Made by a program: the position numbers and the translations under genes. 64,000 nucleotides of DNA from Sulfurimonas sp. (GTDB taxonomy: Bacteria > Campylobacterota > Campylobacteria > Campylobacterales > Sulfurimonadaceae): positions 1 through 64,000 of the forward strand of contig JAKISR010000001.1 in the NCBI GenBank assembly GCA_021648465.1, given 5' to 3'. Positions 45,794 through 55,094 of this stretch are shown in pieces. The notes below the pieces were generated by a model. That model had not been told where the DNA came from. It did no database searches and was given only the letters and a program-made list of their open reading frames with translations. Within the stretch, counting starts at the first letter, position 1; every line of letters starts with the position of its first letter.

Positions 45794-46968
45794 AAATAAC
45801 ATTAATTATCGGAGCTGGAGGGGTAGGTCGCGTTGTTGTGCATAAATGTGTACAAAATATAGATGTATTTGGTAAAATAATACTTGCTAGTAGAAGTATA
45901 GGTAGATGTGAGATAATTAAGAATGATTTACCTGATGCCAATATAGAGATAACTACAGTTGATGCGGATATAACAGAGGAAGTTATTAAACTAATAGAAT
46001 CCTCTCAAGCTGATATTGTGATAAATGTAGCTCTTCCTTATCAAGATTTAACTATTATGGATGCTTGTATCGCAACAAAAACTCTATATCTTGACACTGC
46101 AAATTATGAACATCCTGATGTTGCTAAATTTGAGTATAAACTTCAATGGGCAAGAGATGAAAAGTTTAAAAAAGCTGAGATAATGGGACTGCTTGGAAGT
46201 GGTTTTGATCCAGGAGCAACAAATGTATTTTGTGCATACGCTCAAAAACATTATTTTGATGAAATTCATTATATAGATATACTTGATTGTAATGCGGGAG
46301 ATCACGGTTATGCTTTTGCTACAAATTTTAACCCTGAGATAAACCTTCGTGAAGTCTCCGCAAATGGAAGATATTGGGAAAATGGTAAGTGGATAGAGAC
46401 TAAACCGATGGAAATAATGCAAGTGTGGGACTATCCTGAAATTGGTAAAAAAGATTCATATTTGCTTTATCACGAAGAGATGGAGTCTTTAGTTAAACAT
46501 ATAAAAGGGCTAAAAAGAATTAGATTTTTTATGACTTTTGGGCAAAGTTATTTAACATATATGAAGTGCTTAGAAAATATTGGAATGTTAGGTATAAAAG
46601 AGGTAGAACACAAAGGACAAAAAATAATACCTATAGAGTTTTTAAAAACTCTTTTACCAGATCCAGCCTCACTTGGGTCAAGAACAAAAGGAAAAACAAA
46701 TATTGGAATAGTTGCAGAGGGTATAAAAGATGGTAAAAAAAGAAAGATATATATTTATCAGGTAAAAGATCATGAAGAGTGTTATGCTGAAACAAACTCC
46801 CAAGGTGTTTCATATTCAACTGGAGTTCCTGCTATGATAGGAGCAAAACTTATGCTTGAGGGCAAATGGAGTGGCAAGGGAGTGTTCAACATGGAACAGC
46901 TTGATCCAGACCCATTTATGGATGAAATGAATAAGCAAGGTCTTCCTTGGCAGACTAAAGAGTTATAG
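45790..46968 (+). CDS. Carboxynorspermidine/carboxyspermidine synthase (saccharopine dehydrogenase family)
   Basis: 392 residues. The N-terminal Rossmann motif is IIGAGGVGRVVVHKC, followed by INVALPYQDLTIMDAC and GLLGSGFDPGATNVFCAYA, all typical of this branch of the saccharopine dehydrogenase family. It reductively joins aspartate semialdehyde to putrescine (or diaminopropane). The decarboxylase nspC lies two genes on, so together they make spermidine, as shown for C. jejuni. An ATGA overlap ties it to the DUF695 gene. Confidence 0.9.
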   Translation: MKITLIIGAGGVGRVVVHKCVQNIDVFGKIILASRSIGRCEIIKNDLPDANIEITTVDADITEEVIKLIESSQADIVINVALPYQDLTIMDACIATKTLYLDTANYEHPDVAKFEYKLQWARDEKFKKAEIMGLLGSGFDPGATNVFCAYAQKHYFDEIHYIDILDCNAGDHGYAFATNFNPEINLREVSANGRYWENGKWIETKPMEIMQVWDYPEIGKKDSYLLYHEEMESLVKHIKGLKRIRFFMTFGQSYLTYMKCLENIGMLGIKEVEHKGQKIIPIEFLKTLLPDPASLGSRTKGKTNIGIVAEGIKDGKKRKIYIYQVKDHEECYAETNSQGVSYSTGVPAMIGAKLMLEGKWSGKGVFNMEQLDPDPFMDEMNKQGLPWQTKEL

Positions 46969-46976
46969 GATTTAAA

Positions 46977-47861
46977 ATGACTTTTGAGCATATAATTAAA
47001 AATATAAACTCACTTCCACCATTATCTAATGTCGCACATATTGTTCAAACATTATATACAGGTGGACTTGAGAATTTAAATGTTTCAAGATTGGTGAGAG
47101 TTATAGAATCAGATGCAATGCTCGCTATAAATATTTTAAAATTGATTAATTCTCCTTATTATGAATTGAGAAATCCAGTTGTCTCTATAGCTCAAGCTGT
47201 AGCTCTTCTTGGTGCAGGACAGATAAACAAGTTAGTTATTTATTATGCTGTTAATGAAAAAATTAAAGCAGACCCTTCTATATATGGTTTTACAAACTCT
47301 CAGTTTAATGATTTATGTCAGCTCCAAAGTAGCTTAATGTTTCAATGGTACTCTAAAATTAATTTAAGAGAAGCAAAATTTTTATCTAACTTGGCACTCA
47401 TGATGGAATCAGGAAAATTGATATTAGCTAATGAAGTTATTAAAAGTGATTATTGTGGTGAATTTAGAAAAGGTTTTAATGAATGCGAGAGTATAGAATG
47501 CTATGAAAAAAGTTTGATAGGTACTACATCATATTATCTCACAGCAATACTTTTTCAACATTGGAATATTGAGCCTAAATATATAAATATATTAAAATCT
47601 TTAGATTTTACAGAAGAAGAACTTGAAAAAATAGAATTTATAAATAAAGACAAAGAAAAAAATACTAAAAAAGGTAAAGTATTTTCAAAAAGAAAAACTT
47701 TTAAACAAGAGCTTAAAGTTATAAGAACAGCAATAAATGTAAAAGATATATTATCTAATGAAGCAATTAGTAAGGCATCTGAAATTGTAAAAAGTATAGG
47801 TTTTTGTCAGATAGATTTTGAAGAGGTTGCATATAAAATAAAAGAGTCCTATATTGGATGA
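46977..47861 (+). CDS. HDOD domain protein
   Basis: 294 residues, with a HDOD domain over about residues 10-210 (SLPPLSNVAHIVQTL, ESDAMLAINILKLINSPYYE, SIAQAVALLGAGQINKLVIY). HDOD proteins are non-catalytic HD relatives used in signal networks, often with c-di-GMP or chemotaxis. The C-terminal part is basic. It lies between the two spermidine genes and overlaps nspC by 8 nt; why a signalling protein is there is unclear. Confidence 0.85.
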   Translation: MTFEHIIKNINSLPPLSNVAHIVQTLYTGGLENLNVSRLVRVIESDAMLAINILKLINSPYYELRNPVVSIAQAVALLGAGQINKLVIYYAVNEKIKADPSIYGFTNSQFNDLCQLQSSLMFQWYSKINLREAKFLSNLALMMESGKLILANEVIKSDYCGEFRKGFNECESIECYEKSLIGTTSYYLTAILFQHWNIEPKYINILKSLDFTEEELEKIEFINKDKEKNTKKGKVFSKRKTFKQELKVIRTAINVKDILSNEAISKASEIVKSIGFCQIDFEEVAYKIKESYIG

Positions 47862-49002
47862 TTTTACTGAAGTTAAAACACCTTGTTATGTTTGTGAAGA
47901 GGAGCTTTTAGAGCATAACTTAAAATTACTTCATTATGTACAAAAACAAAGTGGAGCAAAAATTATTTTAGCTCTTAAAGGTTTTGCTATGTGGAGTACA
48001 TTTGATCTTGTAAAGAAGTATCTAAAAGGGTGTACTGCAAGTGGTTTGCATGAAGCACTTCTAGCAAGAGAAGAGTTTGTAAAAGATGATGATGCTTTAG
48101 AAGTTCATACTTATTCACCAGCATATAAAGATGAAGATATAGATGAAATAGCTAGAGTCTCAAATCACATAGTTTTTAACTCACCAAATCAACTTTTTAA
48201 ATTTAAAGATAGAGTTAAAGAAATAAATCCAAGTATAAGCCTTTCTTTACGCATAAATCCAGAGTATTCATCTTCGCCAAAAGAGATATATAATCCATGT
48301 GGAGTCTATTCTCGTTTAGGGACTACACTTAAAAATTTTGATGAGAGTGTTTTAGAGTATATAGATGGACTTAACTTTCATGCACTCTGTGAACAAAATA
48401 TAGATGCTCTTGAAGAGGTTTTAGAGGTATTTGAGAAAAATTTCTCACAATACTTTAAAAATCTAAAATATATAAATTTTGGTGGTGGACATCATATAAC
48501 TAAAAAAGGTTATGATGTAGAAAAACTTATCAAACTTATAAAAGAATTCAGAGCTAAGTATAATGTAGATGTCTATTTGGAACCTGGAGAAGCTGTAGGT
48601 TGGGAAACAGGTGTTTTAGTGAGTAGTGTGCTAGATATAGTGCAAAACGACATGAACATAGCTATACTTGATACATCTGCAGAGGCTCATATGCCAGATA
48701 CTTTAGCTATGCCATATCGTGCAGAAGTTAGAGGAGCAAGTAAGGCTAAAGATAAGAAATATACATATAGACTTGCAGGTAACACATGTTTAGCAGGTGA
48801 TATTATGGGTGATTACTCCTTTGATAAACCACTTCAAATAGGTGATAAAGTGATATTTGAAGATCAAATTCATTACACTTTTGTAAAAAATACGACTTTC
48901 AATGGTATAAAATTACCATCATTAGCTATACTAAGGAAAAATAAAACTCTAGATATTATTAAAGAGTTTCAATACAAAGATTATAAAAATAGATTGTCAT
49001 AA
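47854..49002 (+). CDS. nspC: Carboxynorspermidine decarboxylase
   Basis: PLP fold-III (alanine racemase-like) decarboxylase that makes spermidine or norspermidine from the carboxy precursor. The PLP lysine is in LALKGFAMWSTF, with CGVYSRLG, FHALCEQN, NFGGGHHITKKG and LEPGEAVGWETG. The second active-site Cys region GNTCLAGD is intact. 382 residues. Start codon is TTG overlapping the HDOD gene by 8 nt. Confidence 0.94.
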   Translation: MDDFTEVKTPCYVCEEELLEHNLKLLHYVQKQSGAKIILALKGFAMWSTFDLVKKYLKGCTASGLHEALLAREEFVKDDDALEVHTYSPAYKDEDIDEIARVSNHIVFNSPNQLFKFKDRVKEINPSISLSLRINPEYSSSPKEIYNPCGVYSRLGTTLKNFDESVLEYIDGLNFHALCEQNIDALEEVLEVFEKNFSQYFKNLKYINFGGGHHITKKGYDVEKLIKLIKEFRAKYNVDVYLEPGEAVGWETGVLVSSVLDIVQNDMNIAILDTSAEAHMPDTLAMPYRAEVRGASKAKDKKYTYRLAGNTCLAGDIMGDYSFDKPLQIGDKVIFEDQIHYTFVKNTTFNGIKLPSLAILRKNKTLDIIKEFQYKDYKNRLS

Positions 49003-49015
49003 GAAGGACTAGAAT

Positions 49016-49570
49016 ATGTATGAAGATAAACAAAGATGGAATGAAAAATATTCTGAAAATTTAGTATCTCAAAAATTATCAAATATAGTAGAAAAGTATA
49101 TTGGTCACGCAAATGTAGGTCAAGCAGTTGATGTGGCGTGTGGAATAGGAAAAGATACTCATTACTTAACTGATTTAGGTTTTTTTGTAGATGCTATAGA
49201 TATATCAGATATAGCACTCTCTAAAGTAAAAAATAGTGCAACCATAAATAAAATAGATGCTGATTTAGATAAATATAATTTAACTCCAAATAAATATGAT
49301 TTAATAATAAATATAAATTATTTGAACCGTCGTTTAGTTTCTCAAATGAAAGAGGCATTAAAAAGTGGAGGAGTTATTATTTTTGAGACATTTTTAATTG
49401 CTCATGGAGATTTTAAACAACCAACTACTAATCTTGATTATCTTCTTCGTAAAAATGAACTATTGCATTCTTTTATAGGTCTTGATATTATTTACTATGA
49501 AGAAAAAATATATGTAGATGATAATGGATTAAGAGTTAAAAAAGCTTCTATTGTTGCTAAAAAAAGGTAG
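49016..49570 (+). CDS. SAM-dependent methyltransferase (TehB-like)
   Basis: 184 residues, class I methyltransferase. Motif I is VDVACGIGKDTHYL, the acidic ribose contact is AIDISDIA, and NYLNRRL plus GGVIIFETFL mark later strands. The N-terminus YEDKQRWNEKYSE is common in TehB/thiol-type enzymes. Substrate unknown. AAGGA precedes the ATG; co-transcribed with nspC at 13 nt distance. Confidence 0.82.
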   Translation: MYEDKQRWNEKYSENLVSQKLSNIVEKYIGHANVGQAVDVACGIGKDTHYLTDLGFFVDAIDISDIALSKVKNSATINKIDADLDKYNLTPNKYDLIININYLNRRLVSQMKEALKSGGVIIFETFLIAHGDFKQPTTNLDYLLRKNELLHSFIGLDIIYYEEKIYVDDNGLRVKKASIVAKKR

Positions 49571-49641
49571 TAAAAGATTATATAAATATTAAATTTTACT
49601 AATACTAAAATATATTTACATGTATAAAACAAAAAAGTGAT

Positions 49642-49647
49642 TATAAT
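49642..49647 (+). promoter_or_regulatory. -10 element upstream of the sodium channel gene
   Basis: TATAAT in GATTATAATCTT, 36 nt before the ATG at 49678, in a 107 nt gap. It suggests the channel is transcribed separately from the spermidine operon. Confidence 0.45.
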
Positions 49648-49677
49648 CTTCAAATTTTTATATCTGGGAAGTTCTTA

Positions 49678-50478
49678 ATGTCATCAAAAATAGCATCATT
49701 TGTAGAATCAAAAAATTTTCAAAACTTTATTATATGGCTTATAGTTATAAATGCTGTTATTTTAGGCGTAGCTACTTCAAAAAATATTATGAATAGTGAT
49801 TATGGCTACTTTGTAACTTTATTTGATAACATAATTATTGGTATATTTACGATTGAAATTATACTTCGTATCTATGTGCATAGACTTTCTTTTTTCAAAG
49901 ACCCTTGGAGTCTTTTTGATTTTTTTGTTGTAGCTATCTCACTTATTCCTGCTAATGATGGCTTATCAATTCTAAGAGTTTTAAGAGTACTTCGTTTATT
50001 TAGGCTTTTAACTATAGTACCTCAGATGCGTGTTATTATTGCTGCACTTATTAAGGTTATACCAGGGATAGGTTCTATCTCTATGGTTGTACTATTATTT
50101 TTCTATGTATTTTCTATTATGGCAACACATCTTTTTGCTGAAGAATTTCCTATATGGTTTGGAGATTTAGGTAAGTCAATGTTTACACTTTTTCAAGTTA
50201 TGACGCTAGAGAGTTGGTCTATGGGAATAGCACGTCCAGTTATAGAAGTATTTCCTTATGCTTGGATATTTTTTATTATCTTTATTCTTTTAGTAACATT
50301 TATTATGATAAATTTGTTTATAGGTATTATAGTGGATGCAATATTTACCATAAAAGAGGAAGATAAAAAGAACAATAGTGATTTAAAGGAACAAAAAGAG
50401 GCAACAATTGAATCACTTCAAATAGAAGTTAGTGAATTAAAAGTAATATTGCAAAGTATTGATAAAAGAATTTCTTGA
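49678..50478 (+). CDS. Voltage-gated sodium channel (NavAb/NaChBac family)
   Basis: 266 residues: six membrane segments, the voltage sensor S4 with Arg at 100, 103, 106 and 109 ([13 protein letters not shown]), the pore loop with selectivity filter TLESWSM at 176-182, S6 ([16 protein letters not shown]), and a C-terminal coiled coil (about 240-262). The filter is identical to NavAb of Arcobacter, with Glu178 as the sodium-selecting residue. Homotetramer. Possible roles are flagellar or chemotactic signalling or pH/sodium control. Confidence 0.93.
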   Translation: MSSKIASFVESKNFQNFIIWLIVINAVILGVATSKNIMNSDYGYFVTLFDNIIIGIFTIEIILRIYVHRLSFFKDPWSLFDFFVVAISLIPANDGLSILRVLRVLRLFRLLTIVPQMRVIIAALIKVIPGIGSISMVVLLFFYVFSIMATHLFAEEFPIWFGDLGKSMFTLFQVMTLESWSMGIARPVIEVFPYAWIFFIIFILLVTFIMINLFIGIIVDAIFTIKEEDKKNNSDLKEQKEATIESLQIEVSELKVILQSIDKRIS

Positions 50479-50518
50479 CCACTATGAGTTATGAGACTTA
50501 ATTATTTTACAATCTCTG

Positions 50519-50560
50519 TAATACCTCAAGAAAAAATTGTCTGATTTTCTTGAGGTATTA
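50519..50560. terminator. 16-bp perfect inverted repeat between convergent genes
   Basis: TAATACCTCAAGAAAA and TTTTCTTGAGGTATTA form an uninterrupted 16-bp stem with a 10 nt loop, 40 nt after the channel gene and 38 nt before the end of the minus-strand operon. No strong T-run lies outside the stem. Its place fits a bidirectional terminator. Confidence 0.65.
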
Positions 50561-50598
50561 TAAAACTAAGTATAAAAAAAGATTGAAATTGAAATTAT

Positions 50599-51186
50599 TT
50601 ATAGGCGCCCATAGTGTATTCCAAAATCAGCAATATCTAGCATCTGTACATCCCCAGAACTATCTCCGTAAGCATAAATAGTTTCGTACATATTTAGATC
50701 TAAAAACTCTTTTATACGGTTTACTTTTTCAAGTCCACTACAGTTAGGGGTTAAAAACTTACCTGTTACTTTGCCATCAATAAATTCTAATTGCGTACAC
50801 AATAGTTCTATTTTGTTTTTATCACACCATGGTTGCAACCATGATTGAAGTGAGGCTGAAACTATAACAACCCTATCACCATCTTGTTTATGTTTTTGAA
50901 GTATTTCAAACCTATCTTTTCTTAAGATTGAGTCTATTTTTGTAAGTGAGTATTCTTTTGCAAGTTTTTCAAATTCATCTTTATTCGTATCTTTAAAAAA
51001 CATTTTTAAAAGATGTTGTTTTGCTGTTGAATTTGATATTAAGCTTAATTGCCAAAGTATAAAAAATGGTGCAAATCGTAACATGTTTTGTAAATATGTT
51101 TGTGTATCAACGCTATGTTTTAAAAACTCATTTAAAGAGTCTTTTTTAGTAAGTGTACCATCAAAATCAAATAGTGCTAAGTTCAT
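50599..51186 (-). CDS. HAD-IB family phosphatase
   Basis: 195 residues, HAD superfamily subclass IB (SerB-like). Motif I DFDGTLTKKDS with Asp8 and Asp10, motif II VVIVSAS, and motif IV AYGDSSGDVQML are intact. It is the last gene of the arabinan-precursor-like operon with a 4 nt overlap. A natural job is to dephosphorylate polyprenyl-phosphoryl-5-phosphoribose to polyprenyl-phosphoribose, a step that needs a phosphatase. Inferred from context. Confidence 0.85.
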   Translation of the reverse strand: MNLALFDFDGTLTKKDSLNEFLKHSVDTQTYLQNMLRFAPFFILWQLSLISNSTAKQHLLKMFFKDTNKDEFEKLAKEYSLTKIDSILRKDRFEILQKHKQDGDRVVIVSASLQSWLQPWCDKNKIELLCTQLEFIDGKVTGKFLTPNCSGLEKVNRIKEFLDLNMYETIYAYGDSSGDVQMLDIADFGIHYGRL

Positions 51187-52673
51187 TCTGTATCTATCCT
51201 TTTATAATATCTATCTTTAAAATAACATTCTCCAATAGGAAGCCAATCAGGAATATTATAAAATTTTTTATTTATACTATCTAAATAGTTCGTTTTATAG
51301 CTATCAAAGTTAAATTTGTAACATATAGCTTTATAAAAATTTGCATTTGCAATCTCTATTTTTTCAATTTTATAAGAGTTACAAACTTCTTGTAACTGTT
51401 TCTCTTTAATAGGTTTTTTATTAAAAAGAGTTATGTTTTCATTTGCGAGAGTTCTTATATCTAACAATTTATCATCTATTCTTCCATATTTTGAAGTGTT
51501 AAATAAAACAGATAACTCTTTTTTGCAGTAGTGAGATAAAACTGATGCTGCAGAATAACTATAAGTGAAAATTCTTTCATCACTAAATTTATCAAGCTCT
51601 TTACAAACTTCTTGAGGCTTAGTATACATAATTATATCTGAATATTTTTTATGATCTGTTAGTAATGATGTTGGTATAGCCAAAATAACAATTAATATGG
51701 CTATATGAACAAAAGTTAAAATTGCATTATATTTAAAAAGTTTGTTAAGTCTTCTTTCATCTACAAAACTAAAAAGTAAAAATATATATGGAGTAAATAA
51801 TAAAAACCAGTGCAGACCAATTTTATTTTTAAGTGAAACAATAAAAAATATTAAAAATACAATATTTAAAATATAGAATAAAAGTTTAAAAAGTTTTGTA
51901 TGGCTATATGTAGTTTTTAATAAATAATATAATCCCCATGGTGTTACTATATATAAAATTAACCCAAAATAACCAAATATAGTTTTAAAACTATAAGTAT
52001 TATCTTCTGTTCTAGCAAAAAAATTGAATATAATGTTATTCCAACAACTATTGTAATTAAAATAAAGATTCTGCACTATAAAAAGAGATACTACAATAGT
52101 TACAACTAGTACAATTTTAATAGCTCTTAATTTATAAATAAAGAGAGAAAACAGCAGTAAAGAAAATATTAATAATAGTGCAAAATATTTACTTAAAAAA
52201 GCAAGACCTAAAAATATACCAGCAAAAAGAGCATTAAAAAACCACTCTTTTTTTTCTAGAGCATAAAGTAAAGCTAGAGTTCCAAGTGAGCTAAAAAGAA
52301 GTAGGGCAATATCATTTGTTATAAGTCCAAGGAGTAAATCAACTGGTGAAGCTAAAAATATAAGGGCTATATAATATGCTTTTGAATTTCTAACATTATA
52401 AAGTAGGGCAATTTTGTATATAACCCAAGCGACTATAAAAGTAGTAACAACTGGAAATATTCTAAAAAATATATGAGAATCACTAACAAAACTCATTAAA
52501 TATATAATCCAACCAATCATAGGGGGATGATCATAATAACCTTGAGCTAAATTTGCTCCCCACTTTATAAAGTAAGCTTCATCACCTGTGAGTGGCAGTA
52601 GTGTTAAAATAATAATCTTAAATAAAAAGATTATAATTATAATCTTTTTTTCTCTTTTGTAATAGTTTGTCAT
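51183..52673 (-). CDS. GT-C glycosyltransferase (PMT/ArnT-like, GT39/83 type)
   Basis: 496 residues with about 11 membrane helices. The first periplasmic loop has the GT-C motif TGDEAYF and the YDHPPMIGWIIYL stretch, typical of PMT_2/ArnT-like enzymes that use polyprenyl-phosphate sugars as donors in the periplasm. The C-terminal 150 residues form a soluble domain. In this operon it is the obvious user of a polyprenyl-phosphoryl pentose. The acceptor is unknown (LPS, pilin, flagellin or other). Confidence 0.85.
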   Translation of the reverse strand: MTNYYKREKKIIIIIFLFKIIILTLLPLTGDEAYFIKWGANLAQGYYDHPPMIGWIIYLMSFVSDSHIFFRIFPVVTTFIVAWVIYKIALLYNVRNSKAYYIALIFLASPVDLLLGLITNDIALLLFSSLGTLALLYALEKKEWFFNALFAGIFLGLAFLSKYFALLLIFSLLLFSLFIYKLRAIKIVLVVTIVVSLFIVQNLYFNYNSCWNNIIFNFFARTEDNTYSFKTIFGYFGLILYIVTPWGLYYLLKTTYSHTKLFKLLFYILNIVFLIFFIVSLKNKIGLHWFLLFTPYIFLLFSFVDERRLNKLFKYNAILTFVHIAILIVILAIPTSLLTDHKKYSDIIMYTKPQEVCKELDKFSDERIFTYSYSAASVLSHYCKKELSVLFNTSKYGRIDDKLLDIRTLANENITLFNKKPIKEKQLQEVCNSYKIEKIEIANANFYKAICYKFNFDSYKTNYLDSINKKFYNIPDWLPIGECYFKDRYYKRIDTE

Positions 52674-53401
52674 ATACTCATTTTTTTAAATATAAATTCT
52701 GGAATATGTTTGATAATTAACATAATAAGCAACCATATAGATTTAGTGTAGAGTATATTTTTACCTTTTTGTTGTGCATTGTAGATATCATTTGCTACAT
52801 CTTCTGGTTGTGCTGTAAGCTTTTCTGGTAAGTCTAAATTTTCAGTCATTTTTGTATTTACAAAACCTGGTTTAACTGTTAAAACACTAACCCCACTCTC
52901 AAAAAGTCTATTTCTTAAACCACCTAAATAAGTAGAAAATGCAGCTTTTGCACTTCCATAAATATAGTTCGCTTTTCTTCCACGATCGCCCGCAACAGAA
53001 CTAACGCCAACTATAAAACCTCGTCTCTCACTTTCAAAATCATTTGCAATGATATTTAAAATACTAACAGCACCTGTATAGTTTACATTTATAGTATTTA
53101 GTGATTTATCCCAATCTTTTTGAGCTATTTTTTGCTCAACCATATATCCAGATACTATAATTACACCTAGAGGCTTTTCTTCAAGATTGGTATAAAATTT
53201 TTCATGTGTATTATAAGCTGTTATATCAAACTCTTTTATCTCTACTTTTACATTACTTCTAACTTCGATATCTTGTTTTAAATCTTTAAGTTCGTTAGCT
53301 CCTCTAGCAGCTAAGTAAAGGTTATAACCATTTTTAGCATATACTCTTGCAACTTCTTTCGCAATGTCACTTTTAGCACCAATTATTAAAACATAACTCA
53401 T
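52670..53401 (-). CDS. SDR-family reductase, DprE2-like
   Basis: 243 residues, short-chain dehydrogenase. Cofactor motif IIGAKSDIAKEVARVYA, catalytic Ser in VGVSSVAGDRG, and YIYGSAK giving the Tyr/Lys pair. The SVAGDRGRKANYIYG context and the adjoining FAD oxidase match DprE2, the NADH-dependent 2'-keto reductase that completes ribose-to-arabinose epimerisation on the lipid carrier. It overlaps its neighbours by 4 nt on both sides. Confidence 0.87.
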   Translation of the reverse strand: MSYVLIIGAKSDIAKEVARVYAKNGYNLYLAARGANELKDLKQDIEVRSNVKVEIKEFDITAYNTHEKFYTNLEEKPLGVIIVSGYMVEQKIAQKDWDKSLNTINVNYTGAVSILNIIANDFESERRGFIVGVSSVAGDRGRKANYIYGSAKAAFSTYLGGLRNRLFESGVSVLTVKPGFVNTKMTENLDLPEKLTAQPEDVANDIYNAQQKGKNILYTKSIWLLIMLIIKHIPEFIFKKMSI

Positions 53402-54690
53402 ATATTTACCCTTTTTGATTGTAGTGAATTAAATTTTTCATTCATTGAATTTGCTTTTCTAAACTCTCTAAATTTATCTATTTGAGGATACCCTTTCTCA
53501 AATATTTCTTTGCTGACTCTAACATCTTTTGTTAGATAAATTCTTCCATCATATTTTACTACAATTTTGTCAAGCTCATCTAGTAATTCAAAAAGTGTAT
53601 CTTCTAACTTAAAGTCAAGTGCTAAAGAGTAACCCTCAATTGGAAATGAGAGATAATTTTTATTTTCTTTTCCGTATAGTTTTAATACAGCTAAAAATGA
53701 GCCTTTGCCTGAGTCTGAAATTTTTGTAAGTATTTCTTTTAAACCTTTATAGCTATGCTCTTTTGGAAGTATAAATTGATATTGAGTAAAACCATTTTTT
53801 CCATAAATTCTATTCCAATTTCCTATGGCATCAAGAGGATAAAAAAATGTATCAATCCCCACTTTTTGTTTAGATATACCATCTGGAGCTTTTGCATAAT
53901 AAAGCCAGTTAAAAGCCTTTACACTAAGTGTGTTTAAAGCAAAAGATGGAAAGTTAAAAGGTATATTTGGACCTTTTTTACTTTTATATTCTAAATTTCC
54001 ATCATCAGCAAAATCTCCAACCATAAGTAAACATTTTCCAATATTTTTATCTTTCGCAAGACAGTCTATCCAAGCAACAGAATAGGGTAATTTTTTGTAT
54101 TTTTCAAATGCATCAAATGTTTCTCTTAAATTCGATGTTTTTATGGTTGTTTGTTTTATAAATTGTGAATTAATCCTCTTAAGTGAGATTTTTGCATCTA
54201 TAATTACACCAGTTAAACCCATTCCGCCACATGTAGCTAAAAAAAGCTCATCACCTTTTTTAGAGATTTTTTTCTTCCCATTAGCAAGTATAATAGTGAA
54301 CTCTTCAACACATTCACTAAAACACCCAGCCACATGATGATTTTTTCCATGTACATCAGATGCAATTGCTCCACCAACTGTTATGAGTTTTGTTCCAGGT
54401 GTTACTTTTAAAAACCAACCATCTTTTACAAAAGACTCAAGAATCTCACTTAGAAGTACACCAGCTTGACAAGATAGTATTCCAGTTATTTTATTAAACT
54501 TTAAAAAATTATTATATGGTTTTACATATAAAACATCTTCGTTTATGGCACTGTCACCATAGCTTCTACCATTACCAAATGGGATAAATTCATCAGTCTC
54601 TTCCATATAGTTATTAAGAGTATTTAAATCTCTTAATAAGAATTTTTTATTTTTTATTTTTGGATACATTCCCCAACTAATAAGATTCAT
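53398..54690 (-). CDS. FAD-linked oxidase, DprE1-like
   Basis: 430 residues, vanillyl-alcohol-oxidase fold. The FAD-binding stretch FIPFGNGRSYGDSA, TPGTKLITVGGAIASDVHGK and a C-terminal KDVRVSKEIF (conserved Lys region) match DprE1, which oxidises C2 of decaprenylphosphoryl-ribose. Adjacent to the DprE2-like reductase as in mycobacteria. The exact lipid in a Gram-negative is probably undecaprenyl phosphate (inferred). Confidence 0.87.
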   Translation of the reverse strand: MNLISWGMYPKIKNKKFLLRDLNTLNNYMEETDEFIPFGNGRSYGDSAINEDVLYVKPYNNFLKFNKITGILSCQAGVLLSEILESFVKDGWFLKVTPGTKLITVGGAIASDVHGKNHHVAGCFSECVEEFTIILANGKKKISKKGDELFLATCGGMGLTGVIIDAKISLKRINSQFIKQTTIKTSNLRETFDAFEKYKKLPYSVAWIDCLAKDKNIGKCLLMVGDFADDGNLEYKSKKGPNIPFNFPSFALNTLSVKAFNWLYYAKAPDGISKQKVGIDTFFYPLDAIGNWNRIYGKNGFTQYQFILPKEHSYKGLKEILTKISDSGKGSFLAVLKLYGKENKNYLSFPIEGYSLALDFKLEDTLFELLDELDKIVVKYDGRIYLTKDVRVSKEIFEKGYPQIDKFREFRKANSMNEKFNSLQSKRVNI

Positions 54691-54692
54691 AA

Positions 54693-55094
54693 TTATCCTT
54701 TTTTAGTATCTATAAATACAAATTTTTTATCAAGAAAGTATTTTATAACATAACCAATACTTAGCCCAAGAACTGCACCAAAATATTTTGCATTTGCATT
54801 TTCAAATATATAATCAAATCCAATCTCAAAACCCCAAAATATTGAAGTTGTAAAAACTCCCATTAGGGAGTATAAAACAAATTTTTTACTATCATCTTTT
54901 TTACTATTTGGTGTATGAAAAAAGATATATTTTTTATCTAAAATATATTTTAAAATAAGTCCTGCTAATGTACCAATAAACATTGCAATGTATAGAGATA
55001 AAAAACCACCATATGCTAAAAAACTAAGATATTGGAACAATAAATTTACAATAGTTGAAATTATAGCAAATAGAGTATATCTAATGGCTATCAT
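54693..55094 (-). CDS. GtrA-family membrane protein
   Basis: 133 residues with four membrane helices (ISTIVNLLFQYLSFLAYGG and so on), the GtrA/DPMS fold. Members are thought to help move polyprenyl-phosphate sugars across the inner membrane. A GtrA gene (Rv3789) also lies beside dprE1 in M. tuberculosis, which supports the role. It overlaps the UbiA gene by 4 nt. Confidence 0.85.
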   Translation of the reverse strand: MIAIRYTLFAIISTIVNLLFQYLSFLAYGGFLSLYIAMFIGTLAGLILKYILDKKYIFFHTPNSKKDDSKKFVLYSLMGVFTTSIFWGFEIGFDYIFENANAKYFGAVLGLSIGYVIKYFLDKKFVFIDTKKG

